Source: JAYXXU01 sp049301135
Lineage (GTDB): Bacteria; Pseudomonadota; Gammaproteobacteria; Pseudomonadales; Moraxellaceae
Assembly (NCBI GenBank): GCA_049301135.1
Contig: JBAQKP010000264.1
Coordinates: 1 to 16,190 of the forward strand
Reading direction: 5' to 3'
Length of the DNA: 16,190 bases
Made by a program: the position numbers and the translations under genes. The notes under the pieces are model-generated. The model was not told the DNA's origin, searched no databases, and saw only the letters and a list, made by a program, of their open reading frames with translations. Below, piece by piece: positions 7,534-13,687 of the stretch. The first letter of the stretch is position 1. Every line of letters begins with the position of its first letter.

Positions 7534-7857
7534 ATGGAACTGTTATGCACGACTGACCAAGTCGACGAGCGCGATGCGCGGAGTTTTGATACGCCGGTGG
7601 GTGAAGTGGTGGTGGCACAACGTGATGGGCAGTTTTTTGCCTACAAAAATAGCTGTCCGCACTTGGGCATTTCGTTGGAGTTTCAGGAACAGCAGTTTAT
7701 GGATATGGATCGGGAGTACTTACTCTGCTCCAATCATGGCGCGTTGTTTCGAGTCGAGGATGGTCAGTGTGTGTTTGGCCCTTGCTTAAATGAACACCTG
7801 ACCGCTGTGCCGATTCAGGTGCATTCGGATGGTAAGATTTTTTTATTAAATGTGTGA
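7534..7857 (+). CDS. small Rieske [2Fe-2S] ferredoxin-like protein
   Basis: A 107-aa protein that is essentially one Rieske domain. The cluster ligands are seen as CPHLG (Cys41, His43) and CSNHGALF (Cys65, His68), the C-x-H / C-x2-H pattern of Rieske centres. There is no signal peptide or membrane anchor, so it is a soluble cytoplasmic electron carrier or assembly factor rather than a cytochrome bc1 subunit. An extra GPC (Cys84) follows the second ligand pair. GAGGTG in the 29-nt gap after the kinase gives a good ribosome binding site. Homologues serve as ferredoxins of ring-hydroxylating dioxygenases or NirD-like proteins, but no oxygenase is nearby, so the partner is unknown. Part of its 3' end (7793-7821) recurs near 11540. 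Confidence 0.88.
   Translation: MELLCTTDQVDERDARSFDTPVGEVVVAQRDGQFFAYKNSCPHLGISLEFQEQQFMDMDREYLLCSNHGALFRVEDGQCVFGPCLNEHLTAVPIQVHSDGKIFLLNV
7793..7821 (+). repeat. 29-bp direct repeat, left copy (inside the Rieske gene)
   Basis: This stretch, coding for HLTAVPIQV near the Rieske C-terminus, matches 27 of 29 positions with 11537-11565 in the same orientation; the two differences are transitions (A/G and C/T). It contains a perfect 7-bp inverted repeat CACCTGA / TCAGGTG with a 13-nt spacer. A match of this length is not expected by chance in 16 kb. It marks the left edge of the accessory segment. Confidence 0.75.
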
Positions 7858-7868
7858 TGGCTGAAAGC

Positions 7869-7925
7869 TAGACGTAGTGCGCACCTCGCTAACGGTTCGG
7901 TACGCATGGCACACCCTTGCGTCTA
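7869..7925. other. possible folded element after the Rieske gene
   Basis: In the 158-nt gap between the Rieske gene and the next gene, TAGACG (7869-7874) pairs with CGTCTA (7920-7925). Inside it GTGCG can pair with CGCAT (one G-U), and ACC with GGT. This suggests a loosely folded 57-nt element with an asymmetric interior loop. There is no T-run, so it is not a clear terminator. The remainder of 7858-8015 shows nothing recognisable. Confidence 0.2.
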
Positions 7926-8015
7926 CTCTCACTCACTAGATTCTCTAACGCCATCAACCACAACATAATATCCTAACTGACCCTTTTTCATCTTGATCAA
8001 CACTGTACTGCGCTT

Positions 8016-8447
8016 TTACTCCAAACGCGTCCACACATCCCACGGCACAGAGATGTGATGGCGCTTTCCTTCCCACTCGATCAAGATAAGCTTCGTCCCC
8101 TTCCCAGAGGATTTCGAGATGACCTCTAGTTGCACCTCAAACGGATCGTGATGACTTGTTTTATTCCAATAGCTGGCTGCAGAGGAGATCCAAAAACCGA
8201 CGCCAACAGCAAGCATAAAATACTCACCTATTTCGTCTCTGTAGAAGGGAGCGCGATTACGCCAGTGTGCCCAACCAGCCCAAATTAACACCAGTAAAGC
8301 AGAAGTCAGAAATGACCGCCCAAAAAGCTCTCCACCGTCAATTGTGTTTACATTACCCTGTTGCACCGTCGCAAGCAGCCCAGACATGAATAAGACAATC
8401 GCAATAGCGGTGCGATGGTCTTGAAAAAAGCTAGTAAAGGGCGACAT
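8016..8447 (-). CDS. hypothetical membrane protein with three predicted TM segments
   Basis: I do not recognise this 143-aa protein. Three hydrophobic stretches are visible: about residues 13-28 (AIAIVLFMSGLLATV), 46-62 (FLTSALLVLIWAGWAHW) and 76-93 (YFMLAVGVGFWISSAASY). A basic, soluble C-terminal portion of about 45 residues follows (EVQLEVISKSSGKGTKLILI...). This suggests an inner-membrane protein with a small C-terminal domain; the topology is inferred. The start is supported by GGAG 8 nt upstream on the minus strand and by a candidate promoter at 8487-8515. It is the only minus-strand gene between the Rieske gene and the lipoprotein, within the segment bounded by the 29-bp direct repeats, so it is probably accessory. 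No terminator is visible below 8016. Confidence 0.7.
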   Translation of the reverse strand: MSPFTSFFQDHRTAIAIVLFMSGLLATVQQGNVNTIDGGELFGRSFLTSALLVLIWAGWAHWRNRAPFYRDEIGEYFMLAVGVGFWISSAASYWNKTSHHDPFEVQLEVISKSSGKGTKLILIEWEGKRHHISVPWDVWTRLE

Positions 8448-8486
8448 GGTTTAACTCCAGCTGATATGGGTTTAGTTTAACACCAC

Positions 8487-8515
8487 TACATAAGACTGCC
8501 GCACGCCACAATCAA
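8487..8515 (-). promoter_or_regulatory. candidate promoter of the minus-strand membrane protein
   Basis: Read on the minus strand, TTGATT (8515-8510) is followed after 17 nt by TATGTA (8492-8487). Transcription would start near 8480, about 33 nt before the ATG. The -10 box is a weak match, so the call is moderate. The rest of the 168-nt divergent region toward the lipoprotein gene shows no clear promoter for that gene. Confidence 0.35.
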
Positions 8516-8669
8516 AGCTCCCGCTACCAATCCGTATCAAACAACGCAGCGACGAACGGCTCACCGCCACCATTCAAAACAGCAGATTAGCTCATATCAG
8601 TGATAGCTTTAGCTGATGCAGAAGCTCTACTATCGGATCGCACACCCGCCGCTTCTGGATATATCGATC

Positions 8670-10394
8670 ATGGATCAGTCACAACGAAACAGCATGCAGC
8701 GTTACTACCCACTCACCCTACTCACCGCATGTATTTTTTTAAGTGGTTGCAACGACTCATCAAGTGACAATAACAGCAGCCACACACCGACTCCGAGTAC
8801 GCGCAGTATCACCGTGACGCCTTCATTGGGTCAAATCAACAACGCCGATGTCATTTTAAAACAACTGAGCAACGGCACGACCCTCGGCACATTAAACACC
8901 GGCACATCAGGCACAGTCACCTTTAGCAATATTGCTGCCAATAGCGGCGCACTGGCGATTGAAGTTAAGCCGACCAGCACCAGTACTTATTTCGACGAAG
9001 CAACCGCGCAAAATGCACCACTCACCCAAAGCCTACACGCCCTCGCAGAGCTGTCTGGTAACGCCAACGTCGGCGTCACCGCGTGGACAGAAGCAGCCTA
9101 TCGACGCGCCCTAGCCCTCGCGGGCAGCGCTAAACCAAGCAGCGCACAAATTCAGCAAGCCACCACAGAGATGTCTGCCCAAGCGGGTTTAAACATCCTC
9201 ACCGCACCGACGCTGGTTGACGGTGCTGCTGACCTCAACGCCCTAAAAGGTAGCCTCGCCGATGCTTACGCGCTGTCGCTAGCGGCACTGGCCGAACAAG
9301 CCAGCCTAAAATTAGGCAGCGAAACTGCCCCTGCATTAAAGGCTGCGCTTGATCTGGCTGCCGATGCTGTCGATGGTAAAATTGATGGCAAAGGTCTGGC
9401 AGGTGCAACTATTGCCAATCTATCCTATAACGCCGATAGCTTTGTGGCCGACTTTATTAGCCAAATTAACAGTTTGATCAGTAGCTTAAGCCTACCGACA
9501 GGTGAAAATGGCATCGGCAGTTTTGTCAAACCCACTGCGCCAACCGTCACGCCACCACCAACCAGCGCTGGACTGACTTTAACCGGCAGCGAAACAGGCA
9601 CATTTAGTCCAGCCAGCAGCAGCACCAAGCTAGAAGGTGGTGAAACGGTATATCGCTTTGCAACTGCCAACAACGCCGCTAGCATCGCGATCTATGTCAA
9701 AGCCAATGGCAGTGTCCGCCTCGCCAATTTCATCGATAGCAATAGCGCTTATGAGTGCTTTGAAGCGACGTGTAGTGGGATTAGCATCGCAAATGGCAAA
9801 GTCATGTTTAATAATGTCACGCTTGATAATGGCCTGAAAATCTCTGGCAGCCTGACTGCGGCCACACTCACACCAGTGCCCCCTGTACCGCCGGTCACTC
9901 CAACTTTGCCGGTTAGTGTGGATGGCCTACTCAGCGTCAATGGGACAAATCAAGCGATTAGCTCAGCGTCTTACAATGAAACCAATGGTGGCGCGTTTGT
10001 GATCAAACAACTGTCACTGACCACTGCTGTCGGGCAGTTTATTTTTAATATGAATGGCACTACTGAACTTGGTATTAGTGTGGTTTTCGGTGATGCAAGC
10101 CTACCTGTACTGGAGCGCCTTTATAGCTGCGCTGTGAATTGTGGGGTGCTCACAGTCAGCGACAGTCGGGCAATTATTAATACCAACGGTGTAGTGCTTA
10201 GAAACAATGCAACAGGCAACACCATTACGCTTGCCAACAGTATTGTGGTCGAGCGCACGACCGGCAGCATGACCACCGACAGCGCTACATTGGGCAACTT
10301 TACACCGGTAACCTCTTCGATTAGCCAGAAGGCCGAAAACTTTGAGCTGTTGTTTAGCACGTTAGGCACAGCCGCACAAAGTGGCATTTCGTTA
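8670..10394 (+). pseudogene. 5' part of an IS-interrupted repeat-containing lipoprotein gene
   Basis: Large surface or periplasmic lipoprotein of unknown function. A lipoprotein signal peptide is clear (YYPLTLLTACIFLSGC, lipobox LSGC). The start is ambiguous: ATG 8670 has a weak GGA 10 nt upstream, ATG 8694 puts the Cys at position 19, and 8616 extends the frame further. After a Ser/Asn/Thr-rich linker come a small beta-rich domain, an Ala-rich helical region, and Pro-rich linkers (TPPPTSAG; PVPPVPPVTPTLP) separating repeat units of about 100 residues. Counting from ATG 8616, each unit carries a close Cys pair: Cys381/Cys386, then Cys505/Cys509. The native frame ends at the codon TTA 10392-10394, where an IS5-family element is inserted. 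The IS adds 15 foreign residues and a stop at 10442. The 3' end resumes at 11252. The truncated protein may still be made and exported. Confidence 0.8.
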
Positions 10395-11249
10395 GGGTCT
10401 GTTGACGTTTCACATTGGCAACCAAATGAAGGCACAGGCTAATGCCACAAGACTGACGAAATTGCGCTTTAATTTATCGTATCTTGTGGCAATCGCTCTG
10501 AAGTGTTTCAATCTGGCAAACATGTTTTCAACTAAATGTCTCAGACTATACATGGACTTATCCAATTCAGAGTTGCCAATCTTAGAGTTCTTTCGACGTG
10601 GAATGCTTGTCGCCTTACCGCTCAACTCAACACTATCTCGAATCGCTTGACTGTCGTAGCCTGTGTCAGCAACCAGCATTGCACCGATGGATACCTGTGC
10701 GAGCAAATCAGGTGCAGCCTTGGCATCATGTACTTCGCCACCTGTGATCTCAAATGCGATTGGCAATCCATACGCATCTACGGCAAGATGGATCTTACTG
10801 GTCTTACCACATCGACTTAAACCAATCGCTTCTTGATCGTGACTTGCAGCACCTGAACTATGTTGATGTGCTTTGACGTAACTGCCATCAATAAACACCC
10901 ACTCTGTATCAGAGTCAGTAGATAAAATCCTGAATATGCGCTGGAAAATACCTCTTGATGACCAGTCGTTATATCTTTTGTAGAGACTGTTCCACCGACC
11001 AAACTCAGGCGGCAAGTCCCGCCACGGACAACCCACCCGCATTCTATAGAGTATAGCTTCTACGGTGAGCCGTAAATTTGGCTTGTGATAAATGTCCTGT
11101 TGCATGAATATAGGCACAAGCTTTGCCCAGTGTTGATCGTTGAGCATAAAGCGCGGCATGGTGGACTCGGATGGGTTGTTGTGTGAGAGCTTTAATTCTC
11201 CGAGTCTGCCTCCAATTTGCAACTCTTAATTCAAAACGTCAACACGCCC
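10395..11249 (-). mobile_element. IS5-family insertion sequence (IS427-like), 855 bp
   Basis: Terminal inverted repeats are GGGTCTGTTGACGTTT (10395-10410) and, read from the right end inwards, GGGCGTGTTGACGTTT (11249-11234), 14 of 16 identical. Both ends are flanked by TA (10393-10394 and 11250-11251), a 2-bp target duplication as in the IS427 group. Removing the element and one TA rejoins the host lipoprotein frame without a gap. The element carries one complete transposase on the minus strand, so it may still be mobile. I cannot name the specific IS without a database. Confidence 0.9.
10410..11159 (-). CDS. IS5-family DDE transposase
   Basis: Transposase of 249 aa from MPRFMLNDQHWAKL to FIWLPM, in one uninterrupted frame. 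It catalyses cut-and-paste or copy transposition of the surrounding IS. The catalytic triad is seen as Asp91 (VFIDGSYVKAHQH), Asp165 (LVADTGYDSQAIRD) and Glu211 in YSLRHLVENMFARLK, which fits the Y-(2)-R-(3)-E-(6)-K signature of this transposase superfamily exactly. The N-terminal region has the family motif CPWRDLPPEFGRWNSLYKRY. The stop codon lies inside the left inverted repeat region. A longer frame reading from 11222 would start at TTG, but the ATG at 11159 matches related transposases. The gene is antisense to the lipoprotein it interrupts. Confidence 0.93.
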   Translation of the reverse strand: MPRFMLNDQHWAKLVPIFMQQDIYHKPNLRLTVEAILYRMRVGCPWRDLPPEFGRWNSLYKRYNDWSSRGIFQRIFRILSTDSDTEWVFIDGSYVKAHQHSSGAASHDQEAIGLSRCGKTSKIHLAVDAYGLPIAFEITGGEVHDAKAAPDLLAQVSIGAMLVADTGYDSQAIRDSVELSGKATSIPRRKNSKIGNSELDKSMYSLRHLVENMFARLKHFRAIATRYDKLKRNFVSLVALACAFIWLPM

Positions 11250-11251
11250 TA

Positions 11252-11497
11252 GTCACGGTGTTATTTAATCCGTCTACCCGTGCCGTGGTCGAGGTGTCTG
11301 TGGTCGGTGGCATTGGTGGCAGCGTGTACAAGTGCTTTGCAAACGGTGCAGGTATTGGTATTCCAGCCTGTAGCGGTTTTAGCGTTGCTGCCAACAACCG
11401 TACGGTCACGTTTAATAATGCCAAAGTGGCTGGTGGTGCAGCATTTGCAACGCCAACGACGGTAACGCTGAATGGCACATTGACCGCTGTGCGCTAA
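11252..11497 (+). pseudogene. 3' part of the IS-interrupted lipoprotein gene
   Basis: This 81-codon stretch continues the lipoprotein frame after the IS: the joined codons read ...GIS-L-VTVLF..., ending in GTLTAVR and TAA. It holds most of a third repeat unit with a Cys pair (YKCFANGAGIGIPACSG) and the same NNRTVTFNNAKV-like strand seen as NGKVMFNNVTL in unit 1. The rejoined ancestral protein would be 674 residues from ATG 8616, or 656 from ATG 8670. This piece has no start codon or ribosome binding site of its own in a useful place, so it is not expected to be translated alone. Confidence 0.8.
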
Positions 11498-11536
11498 TCC
11501 TAATCTGCATCGAACGCCGCTGGTTTGGTTGACACA

Positions 11537-11565
11537 AACGCCTGATCGCTGTGCCGATTCAGGTG
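11537..11565 (+). repeat. 29-bp direct repeat, right copy
   Basis: Near-copy (27/29) of 7793-7821 at the 3' end of the Rieske gene. In the Rieske frame it would read R-L-I-A-V-P-I-Q-V, but the surrounding sequence does not extend this into a gene. The A-to-G change in the left arm still allows a G-U pair, so the internal inverted repeat is preserved. It lies 7 nt from the end of the truncated msrB. It is the right edge of the accessory segment. Confidence 0.75.
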
Positions 11566-11572
11566 GTGCACC

Positions 11573-11632
11573 TTACTCATCTAGACTCAGTTCACGCTGC
11601 CAGTCACGTTCGGTTTTATAGAGCTTGGGCAT
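11573..11632 (-). pseudogene. msrB: 5' remnant of msrB (peptide-methionine (R)-S-oxide reductase)
   Basis: On the minus strand, ATG at 11632 opens a 19-codon frame reading MPKLYKTERDWQRELSLDE, then TAA. The motif K-T-x-x-x-W-Q-x-E-L-S-x-x-E is how proteobacterial MsrB proteins begin, where the next residue is usually Tyr (TAC/TAT). The stop codon here arises right where that Tyr codon would start, as if homology breaks after its first two bases. GGAG lies 8 nt upstream of the ATG, as expected for a real gene start. The catalytic and zinc-binding regions are gone, so no active enzyme is possible. The identification rests on a short stretch from memory of the family; a functional small peptide is a less likely alternative. 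The remnant diverges from the aminotransferase gene. Confidence 0.5.
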
Positions 11633-11749
11633 GTCGGATACTCCATAGATCTGGTGGTATTTCAGTCGGATGCACCTGTATTTTGCGGTAACAGCTTATC
11701 ACTGATTTGTACCGGATCAACACGCCACAATCGTCCATCCTACAATAAC

Positions 11750-11788
11750 AAGTATAACTTTCAAGTAAAAACCATCAAAAATTAACTT
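11750..11788. promoter_or_regulatory. candidate operator: ACTT/AAGT half-sites upstream of and over the -35 box
   Basis: AAGT-ATA-ACTT (11750-11760 with the intervening bases) is a small dyad, followed by AAGT (11763-11766), and ACTT recurs at 11785-11788, touching the -35 box. AACTTTCAA (11756-11764) and AACTTGCAA (11784-11792) form a direct repeat, 8 of 9 identical, 28 bp apart. The gene behind this promoter encodes an XRE-type HTH domain, so self-binding is a reasonable guess. This is inference from spacing and position only. Confidence 0.3.
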
Positions 11789-11815
11789 GCAAAAAATCAA
11801 TCGCACGCCTAAATT
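11787..11815 (+). promoter_or_regulatory. sigma-70 promoter of the HTH-aminotransferase gene
   Basis: TTGCAA (11787-11792, 4/6) and TAAATT (11810-11815, 4/6) are separated by exactly 17 nt, preceded by an A/T-rich stretch resembling an UP element. Transcription would start near 11822, about 30 nt before the ATG. Confidence 0.5.
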
Positions 11816-11851
11816 AACGTCAGTTCATCTTGCAATGCTGAGTTTTTAGAC

Positions 11852-13411
11852 ATGTCAACCGCCGATCTGGCCATGCGCCAACAGCGTGGCAAACGCCTGC
11901 AAGCCCTGCGCAAAGCCTGTGGGCTATCCGCTGAAGCGCTCGCGCAAGCCATGACCGAAGCTGGTGCGCCGGTGTCGCGTGGTGCGATTTCAAACTGGGA
12001 ACGCGGCGAAAATGGCATCGTGATCGACAAACTGCCGACACTTGCCCGCCTGCTCAATACCAGTGAAAACTACATTTTGACTGGTCAAATGCTTGAGCAA
12101 CAACAGTCCGCACCTGTTTTTTCGTCTTCTGCTTCTATCTTGTCTTCGCCGAGTAATCACATGCCCACTTCACAAAACACATCGCCAAACAGCCTGCGCC
12201 GTAGCATCCAAAAATCCAATAAATTACAAAATGTCTGTTATGACATTCGGGGGCCGTTGCTCAAAGCCGCCAACGCGATGGAAGAGCAAGGCCATCGGAT
12301 TATTAAACTCAACGTCGGCAATCCCGCGCCATTCGGGTTTGAAGCACCGCTCGAAATCCTCAATGACGTGGCCAAAAACCTACCGAATGCAGTCGGCTAC
12401 TGTGACTCCAAAGGGATTTTTCCAGCGCGTAAGGCCGTGCTGCAATACTACCAACAAAAAGGTCTGCGCTCGGCCATCGACGTCAATGACGTCTACATCG
12501 GCAATGGCGTGTCCGAATTGATCGTGATGTCGATGCAAGCGCTGCTGAACAACGGCGACGAAATGCTGATCCCGATGCCCGACTATCCGCTGTGGACAGC
12601 GGCGGTCAATCTATCCGGCGGTCAGGCGGTGCATTATCGCTGTGACGAGGCGAACTCGTGGTATCCCGACATCGCGGATATGGAAAGCAAAATCACCCAG
12701 CACACGCGTGGCATCGTGGTGATTAATCCGAATAACCCGACCGGCTCGGTGTATCCTCGGCATATTCTTGAGCAGATTGTGGGACTGGCGCGTAAGCATG
12801 ATCTGATTATTTTTGCCGACGAAATCTACGACAAAATCATCTATGACGGCGTCGAGCATGTGTCACTGGCCACGCTTGCACCTGACTTGCTGTGCATTAC
12901 CTTTAATGGCCTGTCCAAATCCTACCGCGTGGCGGGTTTTCGCTCCGGTTGGATGCTGGTGTCCGGCGATAAAGACAAAGCCAAAGACTATATCGACGGC
13001 TTGGACATGCTGGCCTCGATGCGCCTGTGTGCCAACGTGCAAGCGCAGTACGCCATCCAAACCGCACTCGGTGGCTACCAAAGCATCAACGAACTGATTG
13101 AGCCAAACGGACGGCTATATCAACAGCGGAATGTCGCATGGCAAATGCTCAACGAAATCGAAGGTGTGTCCTGTGTCAAACCCGAAGGCGCGTTATACTG
13201 CTTCCCGCGCCTTGATCCTAAGATCTACCCGATTGAAGACGACGAAGCCTTTATGATGGATTTGCTCAAAGCCGAAAAAGTCCTATTGGTACAAGGTACT
13301 GGCTTTAATTGGGATGCGCCCGATCACTTCCGTGTGGTGTTTTTACCGGCAGAAAGCGAGTTGCGAGAAGCGATTAGCCGGATTGGACGCTTCTTGGCAA
13401 CGCGGCGTTGA
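11852..13411 (+). CDS. XRE-type HTH domain fused to an AlaA-like alanine aminotransferase
   Basis: Two-part protein of 519 aa. Residues about 9-78 are a Cro/C1-type helix-turn-helix (RLQALRKACGLSAEALAQAM... VSRGAISNWERGENG). A Ser/Gln-rich linker follows (about 80-120). Residues 121-519 are a class I/II PLP aminotransferase very close to E. coli AlaA: NVCYDIRGPLLKAANAMEEQ, GYCDSKG, NPNNPTG (292-298), ADEIYDK, the PLP lysine Lys356 in FNGLSKSYRVAGFRSGW, and MLASMRLCANVQAQYAIQTA. The catalytic part should interconvert pyruvate/glutamate with alanine/2-oxoglutarate. The HTH suggests DNA binding, perhaps metabolite-sensing self-regulation, comparable in idea to MocR (GntR-aminotransferase) but with a different HTH. 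ATG 11852 has a weak GAG 10 nt upstream. An in-frame ATG at 12161 (codon 104), with GAG 8 nt upstream, could yield a free 416-aa aminotransferase. Confidence 0.9.
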   Translation: MSTADLAMRQQRGKRLQALRKACGLSAEALAQAMTEAGAPVSRGAISNWERGENGIVIDKLPTLARLLNTSENYILTGQMLEQQQSAPVFSSSASILSSPSNHMPTSQNTSPNSLRRSIQKSNKLQNVCYDIRGPLLKAANAMEEQGHRIIKLNVGNPAPFGFEAPLEILNDVAKNLPNAVGYCDSKGIFPARKAVLQYYQQKGLRSAIDVNDVYIGNGVSELIVMSMQALLNNGDEMLIPMPDYPLWTAAVNLSGGQAVHYRCDEANSWYPDIADMESKITQHTRGIVVINPNNPTGSVYPRHILEQIVGLARKHDLIIFADEIYDKIIYDGVEHVSLATLAPDLLCITFNGLSKSYRVAGFRSGWMLVSGDKDKAKDYIDGLDMLASMRLCANVQAQYAIQTALGGYQSINELIEPNGRLYQQRNVAWQMLNEIEGVSCVKPEGALYCFPRLDPKIYPIEDDEAFMMDLLKAEKVLLVQGTGFNWDAPDHFRVVFLPAESELREAISRIGRFLATRR

Positions 13412-13547
13412 GTGATCTGCACAACCTACATGTACAATGCTAAAAAAACCCGATCAAGCGTTCAACAAATTGAGGTAAGATTGGCAGCCCACATGGCATA
13501 AACGATATTTTTTGCCATTATTTTCAAAGCAAATACGCTATATTTTG

Positions 13548-13573
13548 GCGTTTGCCTTGGGTTAAGCAGACGC
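13548..13573 (+). other. hairpin in the aminotransferase-rubA gap
   Basis: GCGTTTGC (13548-13555) pairs with GCAGACGC (13566-13573) through 8 pairs including one G-U, with a 10-nt loop. A T-rich tract (TTAATTTTT, 13581-13589) follows after 7 nt. It may be a weak or delayed terminator for the aminotransferase transcript. In the remaining 276-nt gap (13412-13687) TATATT at 13539-13544 looks like a -10 box but lacks a well-spaced -35, so the rubA promoter is not resolved. Confidence 0.3.
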
Positions 13574-13687
13574 TGTACAGTTAATTTTTGCGTGAAATGG
13601 TGGCACAATACGCGCAACCTTGCACTGACCCACGTCGCCCATCACTGGTTGGGCATACGCAGGCAATCCCTTTTTTTGGAGTGTGTT

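Larger units (their letters stand above)
11633..11851. other. intergenic region between the msrB remnant and the HTH-aminotransferase gene
   Basis: This 219-nt stretch has no gene. It would have carried both divergent promoters when msrB was intact. The right half is AT-rich and holds a rightward promoter and a cluster of ACTT/AAGT half-sites (separate entries). The left half shows the msrB ribosome binding site but no clear leftward promoter. The 39 nt from 11498 to 11536, after the lipoprotein stop, show no terminator. Confidence 0.5.

Noticed and set aside
7878..7888. TGCGCACCTCG shared with the fadH terminator (15209-15219)
   Set aside because: Eleven-base repeats are common by chance at this window size and the flanks do not match.
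8461..8600. CTGATATG and CATATCAG inverted repeat flanking the membrane protein-lipoprotein gap
   Set aside because: Eight bases with a spacing of over 120 nt is not convincing, and no function follows from it.
10391..10397. A 4-bp YTAR target duplication (TTAG / CTAG) as for IS5 itself
   Set aside because: The two flanks differ at the first base and the inverted repeats would start unevenly. A 2-bp TA duplication gives matching GGG ends and restores the frame.
10402..10650. Plus-strand frame through the left part of the IS
   Set aside because: It is antisense to the transposase, has no recognisable product and arises from the insertion.
11481..11492. TGACCGCTGTGC at the lipoprotein 3' end also occurs in the Rieske gene (7799-7810)
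   Set aside because: A 12-base exact match is expected several times by chance in 16 kb. It does not extend, unlike the 29-bp pair, so I do not count it as a third repeat copy.
13607..13631. TGGCAC ... TTGCAC upstream of rubA as a sigma-54 promoter
   Set aside because: The spacing between the GG and GC elements is far too long for a sigma-54 promoter.
13592..13687. N-terminal extension of rubredoxin from an upstream start at 13592
   Set aside because: The extra residues do not resemble rubredoxins, and GGAG sits correctly for ATG 13688.
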